Positions 56,454 through 64,000 of a stretch of DNA of 64,000 bases are shown in pieces. Location: NCBI RefSeq assembly GCF_014697615.1, contig NZ_JACJSD010000021.1, positions 1 through 64,000 of the forward strand, given 5' to 3'. The position numbers and the translations under genes were made by a program. Below the pieces are notes generated by a model. It was not told where the DNA came from and ran no database searches. It worked only from the letters and a program-made list of their open reading frames with translations. Position 1 is the stretch's first letter. Each line of letters opens with the position of its first letter. The stretch is from Nostoc sp. FACHB-280 (lineage in GTDB: Bacteria; Cyanobacteriota; Cyanobacteriia; Cyanobacteriales; Nostocaceae).

Positions 56454-58004
56454 ATGCCTTTATCGCGCATAGTAACGCTAATTGTTGGTCTAATTGTCAT
56501 TTTGGCCATGAGCCTATGGCTGATAGATTCCCTATCGCGCCTTTATTGGCAATTGTCTTATTCGCCATTACTCGGTAATTTGCTGCTTTTGCTGCTGGTG
56601 GTCTTGATTGGTGGATTAGTGGCGGCGTTTGTTTATTACGTTCTGGTGCTTCAGGCTGGAGAAAAAAGTTCTCGCCAAAAACGCAAGCGGGTGACACCAG
56701 CCCAAATCCCAGCAGCAAAATCGGATGCAGCTTCCTCCACACTCCAAGCTGTGCGCCAACAAGTATCACAAATTCAAGATGAAGTCGCTCGACAAGCGTT
56801 ATTAAGTCGATCGCGGGAAATTGAAGCCAATTTAGCACGGGGTGAAATTCAAGTGGTGGTGTTCGGTACGGGAAGCGCAGGTAAAACTTCTCTGGTGAAT
56901 GCAATTATGGGGCGGATGGTAGGTCAAGTTAATGCGCCAATGGGGACAACCACAGTCGGCGAAACTTATTGTCTGCGGTTAAAGGGATTAGAGCGCAAAA
57001 TTTTAATTACCGACACACCGGGAATTTTAGAAGCAGGAGTCGCCGGTACAGAAAGAGAACAGTTAGCGAGAGAACTGGCAACAGCCGCAGATTTATTATT
57101 GTTTGTGGTGGATAATGACCTGCGGCGTTCAGAATATGAACCATTGCGGGGTTTAGCAGAAATTGGCAAGCGATCGCTGTTAATTCTGAATAAAACTGAC
57201 CTTTATACCGATGAAAATAAAGAAGTGATTTTGGCGCGGTTGCGTGAACGAGTCCGGGGTTTTATTTCCGCTCACGATGTAGTGGCGATCGCAGCTAACC
57301 CCCAATCGGCAGAATTAGAAACAGGGGAACTTTATCAACCAGAACCAGATATTGTCCCACTGCTGCGGCGGATGGCAGCTGTACTGCGGGCTGAGGGCGA
57401 GGATTTAGTGGCGGATAACATTTTGCTGCAATCGTTACGCCTAGGTGAAGAAGCACGTAAACTCATCGATGCCCAGCGTCGCCGTCAAGCCGATAAAATT
57501 GTGGAGCGATTTCAATGGATTGGGGCGGGTGTGGTTTCCGTTACACCCTTACCAGTTGTAGATTTATTGGCGACAGCCGCCGTCAACGCCCAAATGGTTG
57601 TAGAAATTGGCAGAGTCTATGGCTGCGAGTTGAACATGGAACGGGGGCGGGAGTTAGCTTTATCTTTAGCGAAAACTATCGCTAGTTTAGGAATAGTCAA
57701 AGGCGCGATTCAATTAGTCTCCACAGCTTTGCAACTGAATGTTGCCACATTTATTATTGGCCGAGCCATTCAAGGGGTAACAGCAGCATATTTAACCCGC
57801 ATTGCCGGCAAAAGTTTTATTGAGTATTTTCGCCATGATCAAGATTGGGGCGACGGCGGAATGACCGAGGTCGTACAGCGTCAGTTTCAAATGAACCGCC
57901 GCGATGAGTTTATTAAAGCTTTTATCCAAGAAGCGATCGCCAGAGTTGTCAAACCTTTACAAGACAAAGTAGAAGCCCTTGATCAAGATGAAGGAACTCA
58001 GTAG
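56454..58004 (+). CDS. Membrane-associated GTPase (DUF697/YcjF-like)
   Basis: 516 residues. Two N-terminal transmembrane segments (residues ~5-25 and 40-66). G1 FGTGSAGKTSLVNA (137-150), G3 DTPGI, G4 NKTD. The C-terminal region (QWIGAGVVSVTPLPVVDLLA, YGCELNMERGRELALSLAKT) is a DUF697 domain that inserts in or contacts the membrane. Function unknown; homologues are universal in cyanobacteria and plastids. Confidence 0.87.
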   Translation: MPLSRIVTLIVGLIVILAMSLWLIDSLSRLYWQLSYSPLLGNLLLLLLVVLIGGLVAAFVYYVLVLQAGEKSSRQKRKRVTPAQIPAAKSDAASSTLQAVRQQVSQIQDEVARQALLSRSREIEANLARGEIQVVVFGTGSAGKTSLVNAIMGRMVGQVNAPMGTTTVGETYCLRLKGLERKILITDTPGILEAGVAGTEREQLARELATAADLLLFVVDNDLRRSEYEPLRGLAEIGKRSLLILNKTDLYTDENKEVILARLRERVRGFISAHDVVAIAANPQSAELETGELYQPEPDIVPLLRRMAAVLRAEGEDLVADNILLQSLRLGEEARKLIDAQRRRQADKIVERFQWIGAGVVSVTPLPVVDLLATAAVNAQMVVEIGRVYGCELNMERGRELALSLAKTIASLGIVKGAIQLVSTALQLNVATFIIGRAIQGVTAAYLTRIAGKSFIEYFRHDQDWGDGGMTEVVQRQFQMNRRDEFIKAFIQEAIARVVKPLQDKVEALDQDEGTQ

Positions 58005-58025
58005 TACTCAGTGCTGAGTTGAATT

Positions 58026-58135
58026 AGACAAGGTAGAGGGGGGAGACAAGGTAGAGGGGGAGACAAGGTAGAAATCTTGCTTCCTTGTCTCCCTTGTCCC
58101 CCTTGTCTCCCTTGTCTCCCTTGTCTCCCTACCCC
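58026..58135. repeat. Inverted GACAAGGTAGAGG/CCTTGTCTCCC microsatellite
   Basis: Three GAGACAAGGTAGAGGG units are followed by five CCTTGTCTCCC units in the opposite orientation, so the whole can fold into one long hairpin. It follows the GTPase gene. Confidence 0.75.
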
Positions 58136-58407
58136 CTAGCCTCTAGCCCCTAACCTCTTTCATTGTAAACTTTCCACTAAGTAAAAATTACGTAAGTAAT
58201 GTGGCATCTTCGGATATCAGTATTGATAAATCCTTACGTAATCAAATACAGAGAGAATTTTCACTGAGATAGTACGGAAATAGGAATTTAATCTTTTCGT
58301 AAAATAACCAGATTTTTATTGCCGTTTTCTTTTTCTACTGACAGTATAGAAATGTGCGAAGGCAACGATGACAATCGAGCTTCACTGAACTAGGGAGTTA
58401 ATTAGAA

Positions 58408-58656
58408 ATGTTAGGCGGCAAGTTAATTAATCTACTTTTTTAATTGAGCAAGTGCGTAGCCAAAAAAGCATTTCTGACATCACAAAAGCTATTGAACCTC
58501 ATAATTTTGACTGCCACTAATTTGTGTAATATCGCTGTTTTAGCGCGGTTTTGTGCTGATAAAGCATTATGCAAACAAGCAGGAAATTACTTAAAAGAAA
58601 TTACTGAGGCTATCAAGCTAGTTGATATAAAACTCGCCATTAATGCAATTACTTAA
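58408..58656 (+). pseudogene. Small gene interrupted by an in-frame TAA
   Basis: An ATG at 58408 with AGGGAG upstream opens MLGGKLINLLF, then TAA (58441), then the same frame continues for 70 codons (LTSQKLLNLIILTATNLCNI, KEITEAIKLVDIKLAINAI). A TTG directly after the stop could restart translation. I do not recognise the product. It may be a decayed gene or not a gene at all. Confidence 0.3.
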
Positions 58657-58766
58657 TGTCCAATTTCTTAATATCTAGGGATTTTTCTCTAGTGCGGAAT
58701 TAATTTGGCAAAAAGTTTATTTGCACTCCCCATTTTATGAAACCTACTTTTGGAGAAACTCAACTT

Positions 58767-59396
58767 ATGCTGACAAAATCTTACAAAAAACTATCTCAAG
58801 CTACTGCTGGTATTGCTCTTGGTGCTGCTATGTTAGCGACTGTGGGTAATGCTCCTGCACAAGCTGTAACTTTAAAAACATTTAATATTTCTGGACAATT
58901 CGCGCCTCAAGCTATTTCTGGTTCTACTGGAGTGGCTGTAGATTTACAAAATGGTTCTTTTTTTGGAACTTATACAGTAGATATAGACCAACTACCAACT
59001 GCTACAAGCGTCTCTTTGAATGATTGGTCTATTGTTCTCAAAGATGCTTCTAACAATATTTTGAGAACATTTTCTAGCAGCCTGCTGGGACACACTGGTC
59101 AAGTCATGCAGAATAACTTGCTATTTACTAACAACATAGGTACAAACGAAGGTGAAGTCACAGAAAGTTTAGGATTAAAATTTCCCTCTGGTTTTACAGG
59201 CTTACCTATGGCTGTTGCATCTAGCGGAAGATTCAGTAGTGTCATAGACTTCAACGATACTTTAACTGCTGGAAGAATAGCAATCACATCTGCAACTGTC
59301 AAACCAGTCCCAGAACCTGTTTCTACTGCTGGTGTTGCTGTGGCTGGTGTTATGGGTTTATGGATGAAGCGTAAGCAAAAAGCAACCACAGCATAG
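58767..59396 (+). CDS. PEP-CTERM sorted exported protein
   Basis: 209 residues from the ATG at 58767 (GGAG upstream; an ATG at 58737 has none). Signal peptide ATAGIALGAAMLATVGNAPAQA, then a beta-rich domain, then the C-terminal sorting signal VPEP, TM helix and basic tail (MGLWMKRKQK) recognised by an exosortase. Such proteins are processed at the cell surface. Function unknown. Confidence 0.88.
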   Translation: MLTKSYKKLSQATAGIALGAAMLATVGNAPAQAVTLKTFNISGQFAPQAISGSTGVAVDLQNGSFFGTYTVDIDQLPTATSVSLNDWSIVLKDASNNILRTFSSSLLGHTGQVMQNNLLFTNNIGTNEGEVTESLGLKFPSGFTGLPMAVASSGRFSSVIDFNDTLTAGRIAITSATVKPVPEPVSTAGVAVAGVMGLWMKRKQKATTA

Positions 59397-59476
59397 TTGC
59401 ATTCCTGAAAGACGGGGATAATTCATAAACTGGATTAGCTTGATTGCAGAGTTCTTTTTTACGCAAATACGCACTG

Positions 59477-59509
59477 GGGTTCCTTCTCTCCTCGCAAAGG
59501 AACCCTTTT
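59477..59509 (+). terminator. Rho-independent terminator after the PEP-CTERM gene
   Basis: GGGTTCCTT, 11-base loop, AAGGAACCC, then TTTT. A 9-bp stem about 80 bp after the stop codon. The rest of 59397-59774 has CCTATCTCCCTCGTCCCCCT-type repeat text and the promoter of the kinase gene; no gene. Confidence 0.8.
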
Positions 59510-59774
59510 CTTTGAAGTACTCCTATCTCCCTCGTCCCCCTTGTCTCTAAATAATGCGTAAGTCCCCTCTGAGAATATTGCCAGTAAAAACACTGTATTG
59601 ATGGCTCTTTTTGGGATACTATATTCAATGTTTGGATGATTTAGATTGATGTGTAGTGCAAATAGCAAAAAAAGTTGAATTTGTGGATAAAAATACGTAA
59701 AAATTAATAAGCTAGGACAACCTTAAGTAAAGCTCAGGTAATTATTTTGCAGGACATCCGGAAACAATCAGGGA

Positions 59775-61577
59775 ATGTCTGAAAAGTTATATACGGACTT
59801 ACTAAGTAACCAGCTTATGAGCCACTACATGATCGGTAAAGTACTACAATCACGGTACCAAATCGTTGAAAGTTTGGGTGCAGGGGTATTTGGGCAGACA
59901 TATACTGCTATTGACATTGAATACCCAGAAAACCCTAAATACGTCGTGAAGCAGTTGAAAACTCACAATTGCCAAGCCAGCTATTTAGAAACTTTAAGGT
60001 TACATTTCCTGACGGAAACAGAAACTCTCAAGCGTCTGGGTAGCCATCCCCAAATTCCAGAACTCATTGCCTGCTTTGAAGAACATGAGCGATTGTATCT
60101 GGTACAAGAGTTTGTAGAAGGACATGATTTAACAGCCGAACTACCCATCAATCAACTATGGGGATGTTTATGGACTGAAAGTGAGGTCGTGGAATTTTTA
60201 GAGGATGTTTTGCACATTTTAGAATTTGTGCATTCTCAAGGTGTGATTCATTGTGATATCAAACCAGAAAATTTAATTAGACGTTGTGTTGATGGCAAGC
60301 TGGTTTTAATTGACTTTGGTTCTATCCAGTCGGTGAAGTTTTCTTTAGATACAGAATTGCCAATAGATTGGATTCCTGTAACATCTTTGGGTTACATTCC
60401 ACCAGAGCAATTTATTGGTCAAACACGACCTAATAGTGATATTTATGCTTTGGGGATGATTGCTATTCAGGCGCTTACAGGTTTAGAACCGTTACAGTTT
60501 AAAGTTGATCCCCAAACGAATCAGATTATTTGGCGTTTACCAGATACTCCGGTGAGTGATTATTTAGCTGCTATTCTCAGCCAAATGATCCGCTATGATT
60601 TTCAAGAACGCTTTCAGTCGGCGGGTGAGGTATTGCGTATCCTCAAACAAATGCGCCGCGAAACGCAGCTATCGGAAGTGTTACCAATACAAAATTATGA
60701 GCCATCACAACTGGTAAGAACGAGTGATGAGACTCAGAAAAATCTCACCACCGATCAATTGGCACCCCTGATGACAGGGATGAAAATTGGACTAGCGGCT
60801 AATTCTTTATTGATGGGATTTGGTGTTTATTCTTTACTGAATAATTCGCCTGCATATTCAGAAAACGAAACTTTATATAAAGCGACGGAAAACTATCAAG
60901 CTGGAGATTTACAAGGTGCGATCGCTCTAGCTAAATCCATTCCATCCTATAGTAATGTTTATCCTGAAGTACAAGCCACCATTGAAGTTTGGCAAAAACA
61001 ATGGCTGCAAGCTGCGGAACAATATTTATTAGCGGAACAAGCTTTGAATGAGGGTAGATGGTCTGATGTTTTTAAAACAGCTAATCTAGTTCCTGATATT
61101 TTATATTGGCAATCCAAAACACAACTACTCGTACAAAAAGCCAGAGTTAATCTCGAAAGCCAAAGCCAAAGTTTACTAGCGAAAGCTTATGCAAAGGCGG
61201 AAGCGCGAGATTTTTCCAGCGCCTTAGAATATCTGCGCCAAATTCCCCAAGAAAGTTCGGCTGGGGCGATTGTCCAGAGAAAATTGACCGAGTATAATCA
61301 CAAACGACAGATTAGAGCTGCTTACTTTTTACAAAATGCTTATAAAAAAGCAGCTTTTGGCGACTTTGATAGTGCGGTTAAATTTCTGCGCCAAATTCCC
61401 AAAAACACAAAAGTATATGCTCAAGCGCAAGCTAAATTGCAAGAATACACTCAAAAGCAACGTTGGCAAACTCGCACTCAAGAATTAGCATTTGATGTAG
61501 ATTCACCTAAAAAAAATACAACTAAACTGATCAATTCTCATTTCGACTATCAACTACAAGAAGTAAATATTCGCTAG
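59775..61577 (+). CDS. Hanks-type serine/threonine protein kinase with TPR-like C-terminus
   Basis: 600 residues; the domain starts at MIGKVLQSRYQIVESLGAGV, so Met19 (59829) may be the true start. K59 (VVKQLK), catalytic D161 in HCDIKPENL, DFG-like D180 (LIDFGS), and EQFIGQTRPNSDIYALGMI. A single TM segment follows (GLAANSLLMGFGVYSLLNN), then helical repeats (ATENYQAGDLQGAIALAKSI and similar units) outside or across the membrane. Regulatory targets unknown. Confidence 0.92.
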   Translation: MSEKLYTDLLSNQLMSHYMIGKVLQSRYQIVESLGAGVFGQTYTAIDIEYPENPKYVVKQLKTHNCQASYLETLRLHFLTETETLKRLGSHPQIPELIACFEEHERLYLVQEFVEGHDLTAELPINQLWGCLWTESEVVEFLEDVLHILEFVHSQGVIHCDIKPENLIRRCVDGKLVLIDFGSIQSVKFSLDTELPIDWIPVTSLGYIPPEQFIGQTRPNSDIYALGMIAIQALTGLEPLQFKVDPQTNQIIWRLPDTPVSDYLAAILSQMIRYDFQERFQSAGEVLRILKQMRRETQLSEVLPIQNYEPSQLVRTSDETQKNLTTDQLAPLMTGMKIGLAANSLLMGFGVYSLLNNSPAYSENETLYKATENYQAGDLQGAIALAKSIPSYSNVYPEVQATIEVWQKQWLQAAEQYLLAEQALNEGRWSDVFKTANLVPDILYWQSKTQLLVQKARVNLESQSQSLLAKAYAKAEARDFSSALEYLRQIPQESSAGAIVQRKLTEYNHKRQIRAAYFLQNAYKKAAFGDFDSAVKFLRQIPKNTKVYAQAQAKLQEYTQKQRWQTRTQELAFDVDSPKKNTTKLINSHFDYQLQEVNIR

Positions 61578-61635
61578 TAGAATAAGGCAAAAAGCAAAAG
61601 TAAAAAGGCAAAACTCTTTCTCCCTTGTCTTGCTT

Positions 61636-63306
61636 CTACGCTCCTGGTTTGAAATAATCAAGGAGGCGATCGCCTGAATCAGCGCGAATTAATGCTACAA
61701 CTACATCAGGTAAGGCTGTCAAACTTGGGTAAACCAAATAACGGGGTTCCCAATTAGGACGAAACTTGTCTTTGTAGGCGTGTAAGCCTTGGAAGTTATA
61801 AAAGCCGTTCAAGTGTTCGTAAAGATAACGCAGCACTTTTTCTAAGCGGCGTGACGTGGAATTTTCACCGACTCCAGCTAAGGCGGACAGGCCAAAATTA
61901 AAGCTGTCGTAGCCTTTTTCTTGAAAGTGCTGAAGCAGAGAAGTAAACAGAAAATCCATCATTCCATTTTCCATTGAGGCACGATGCCGCATCATATCAA
62001 TGGTAATTTCATTCAGTTGGTACTCTGGCAAAATATTAGTAAAAGCTGCAATTCCACCATCAGGTGTATGCACAACCGCAATTTCGCAATTTCGCAGATA
62101 AGCTTCATCAAACCATCCTAAAGAAAAGCGTTTTTCGGAACCTTGCGCCATCTTTAACCATTCATCGCTGACAGATTTGAGTTGATGTAATAAGTCATGA
62201 TTTATTGGTGGTTGATAAAAACTTACTTGATAGCCGAGTTTAGTTAAACGATTAATTGATGGGCGAAAGTTCTTTCCGGCTTTCCCTTGGAGAGTAAAGT
62301 TTTTTAGGTCAACGATCGCTTCTTCGCCAATCTTCAGTATTCTAAATCCCAGAGAGATATATAAGTCAAGGTCATCGGGCGAGGTTTGATAAAAAGCCGG
62401 ATACCAGTCATTGCACTGACAAAACTGCTGAAAACTGACAATTACCTCTTGGCGTTCTTCAATGGGGCCGATGGGATCTCCGAGGGCGATCGCACCTCGC
62501 CCTTTTGGTACATAAGCAATTACACTTTTACCAGAAGGACTAAAAAAATAACTTTTATCGTTTAAAAGTGTAATTGCAGCTAACGAAGAACATCCATAAT
62601 CTTCTACTATTTTTTTGGCTTTTTGCTGCTCAATCAAAGTTGCTGGATTCTGTAAAAATACAGGCTGTAATAACATCACCACAGCAAATGTAATTGTACT
62701 GGCAGCAATAATATAAATAGAATCAGCAAAAAATTCACCAAATCTAGTTCTTGGTTGTAAGCCCCAATTATCCTCTGTGAAAAACATTGCTAAAGTCTGA
62801 ATTAGGGCATTCTTCCAACTAAAATTTTCTGTAAACTTGCCATCTAATAAATAAAATCCGATTGTGCCGTAAGCCAAGGTAAACAGCAACGCTCCCATTA
62901 AAACTCGCACACCCCTAGCAATAGAAGGTCGGTCTGATTGGGCTGTAAACACATGGCGCATCAAAATCAATTGTACTAGTAAAATCCCTGATAATATACT
63001 TTCTTCGTAATCTAACCCTTTGATTAAATGACTCAAAATCGAAATAACTAGTAATCCAATAGTTAATAGCCAAGCAACTCGCTTACGACGTAACAAATTA
63101 GTTGCCAAAGTTAATAATATAAACCCTGTTAAGGCAGCAAATACATGACCAGTAACCCGAATTTCAAAGGGTAAAAATTCTTTTAGCCAATAATTGCGAC
63201 CATACAGGGTGGGTGTAACTGCGGATAAAACATTAACTACGCCGACTAACCCTGTTAAGAAACCGACACTCCAAAGTCCAATCTGAATTCTTAAATCTTT
63301 ATTCAT
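61636..63306 (-). CDS. MprF-like phosphatidylglycerol lysyltransferase domain protein
   Basis: 556 residues. About six N-terminal transmembrane helices, then a soluble DUF2156-type domain (YVPKGRGAIALGDPIGP, AAFTNILPEYQLNEITIDMM, NFGLSALAGVGE). In bacteria such enzymes transfer lysine from lysyl-tRNA to phosphatidylglycerol. The number of TM helices is smaller than in full MprF. Confidence 0.85.
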   Translation of the reverse strand: MNKDLRIQIGLWSVGFLTGLVGVVNVLSAVTPTLYGRNYWLKEFLPFEIRVTGHVFAALTGFILLTLATNLLRRKRVAWLLTIGLLVISILSHLIKGLDYEESILSGILLVQLILMRHVFTAQSDRPSIARGVRVLMGALLFTLAYGTIGFYLLDGKFTENFSWKNALIQTLAMFFTEDNWGLQPRTRFGEFFADSIYIIAASTITFAVVMLLQPVFLQNPATLIEQQKAKKIVEDYGCSSLAAITLLNDKSYFFSPSGKSVIAYVPKGRGAIALGDPIGPIEERQEVIVSFQQFCQCNDWYPAFYQTSPDDLDLYISLGFRILKIGEEAIVDLKNFTLQGKAGKNFRPSINRLTKLGYQVSFYQPPINHDLLHQLKSVSDEWLKMAQGSEKRFSLGWFDEAYLRNCEIAVVHTPDGGIAAFTNILPEYQLNEITIDMMRHRASMENGMMDFLFTSLLQHFQEKGYDSFNFGLSALAGVGENSTSRRLEKVLRYLYEHLNGFYNFQGLHAYKDKFRPNWEPRYLVYPSLTALPDVVVALIRADSGDRLLDYFKPGA

Positions 63307-63427
63307 CAGCTTTCAACTTAAATCAATATGTTTTATCAGCGTCAACTTACGTTTAATGATTTATGCTTAAGAATTCAAAATCATTAATTAATCAGAATTC
63401 CTGCTCAATTATGAATTTTGGATTATT

Positions 63428-64000
63428 TTATTTTTTAAATGTTTTAAATTGTTCTCCCACATAAGCCAGAGAATCCTTTAAATGCTTGTGAAAATAATTC
63501 CAACCAACATCTGCACCAGATAAACCATGACCTCCAGGAAAAGCATAGAAAACGTTAGCAATACCTAGCTTATTTAAGGTTTGATGAAAAGTTTTAGTAG
63601 AAGCCAAAAAATTCTGATCATTCAATCCCGCATCAAGATATATACGTAGTCGTTTTCTATCGGTAATTGATAACTGTTGGACTATTTGTAATGGGCTATT
63701 TTGCGCCCCGCTACTATCGGTAAAGTAACCGCTATGACTAAATAATATATTGAAGTTGTTGAGATAGCGTAACCCAATATTAAATGCACCCCATCCACCA
63801 GAAGATAGACCACCCAACGCCCAAAATTCAGGGTTTTCTAGAGTCCGGTAACGTGACTTAACAACCTGGACTAATTCTGTACCAATTAAAGTCCCTATTT
63901 TGCCATTTGTCCCGTCATAATAATCAGGGTCATATAAAGGGCTAGAACCACGATTATCATTACCATCGGGAGTAATAATAATTGATGGTGGTAATTTGCC
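63428..64000 (-). CDS. Alpha/beta-fold esterase, 5' end outside the window
   Basis: The frame is open to the window edge, so only the C-terminal 190 residues are seen: PPSIIITPDGNDNRGSSPLY, nucleophile elbow ALGGLSSGGWGAFN, and catalytic His in FPGGHGLSGADVGW. It is an esterase D/antigen-85-like hydrolase. It may be in an operon with the downstream MprF-like gene (121 bp gap). Confidence 0.87.
   Translation of the reverse strand, partial: GKLPPSIIITPDGNDNRGSSPLYDPDYYDGTNGKIGTLIGTELVQVVKSRYRTLENPEFWALGGLSSGGWGAFNIGLRYLNNFNILFSHSGYFTDSSGAQNSPLQIVQQLSITDRKRLRIYLDAGLNDQNFLASTKTFHQTLNKLGIANVFYAFPGGHGLSGADVGWNYFHKHLKDSLAYVGEQFKTFKK

Overview
The window looks like the chromosome of a filamentous (Nostocales-type) cyanobacterium. 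The evidence is the very frequent HIP1 octamer GCGATCGC, a gun4 gene, a PEP-CTERM protein, an orthocaspase-type protein, Uma2, DUF29 and site-2-protease paralogues of cyanobacterial style, and many families of short dispersed palindromes between genes. GC content is moderate. I see no tRNA, rRNA or transposase gene.

Region 1 (1-3.3 kb) is the 3' part of a very long gene made of about twenty 129-bp tandem repeats. Region 2 (3.3-16.6 kb) is a complete type I-D CRISPR-Cas locus. It has a divergent WYL-type regulator, a small 81-residue gene, cas10d (HD nuclease), csc2, csc1, a cas3 helicase without HD domain, an inserted 2-oxoglutarate/Fe(II) oxygenase, cas6, a truncated four-helix-bundle gene, cas4, cas1 and cas2, then a leader and an array of 12 repeats of 37 bp. 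The most striking signal is in the 360-bp divergent promoter region. On the minus strand there is a degenerate repeat-spacer-repeat unit followed by a rho-independent terminator. Its pseudo-spacer matches, next to a GTT PAM, the DNA over the start codon of the first gene of the cas operon (19 of 24 positions). This is the architecture of a crRNA-like RNA that would direct the I-D effector to repress its own operon.

Region 3 (16.6-28.3 kb) holds housekeeping genes (holB, tmk, recR) and small-molecule enzymes. It includes a block (GST, nitroreductase, SDR, thioredoxin) that diverges from an ArsR-type regulator across a perfect 9+9-bp inverted repeat, probably a stress-responsive group. Region 4 (28.5-41 kb) contains an exported two-repeat protein, a caspase/EF-hand/GAF-like/EAL fusion, a possible NTPase N-terminal fragment, a family-10-like glycosylhydrolase, a site-2 protease and an alpha-amylase with a starch-binding domain. 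Region 5 (41-64 kb) carries a TerB-like protein, ligA, a glycerophosphodiesterase, an M15 peptidase, an exported Mn/Fe superoxide dismutase, two Uma2 proteins, icd, gun4, a sugar-type ABC ATPase, a double retropepsin, mtnA, a membrane GTPase, a PEP-CTERM protein, a Ser/Thr kinase, an MprF-like lysyltransferase and the 3' part of an esterase gene.

Intergenic DNA is rich in G-rich or C-rich microsatellites and composite palindromes. Several of these have entered coding sequence in frame (cas6, cas4, the ABC ATPase). Two small genes carry single in-frame stops. Names rest on motifs read by eye; no database search was possible.
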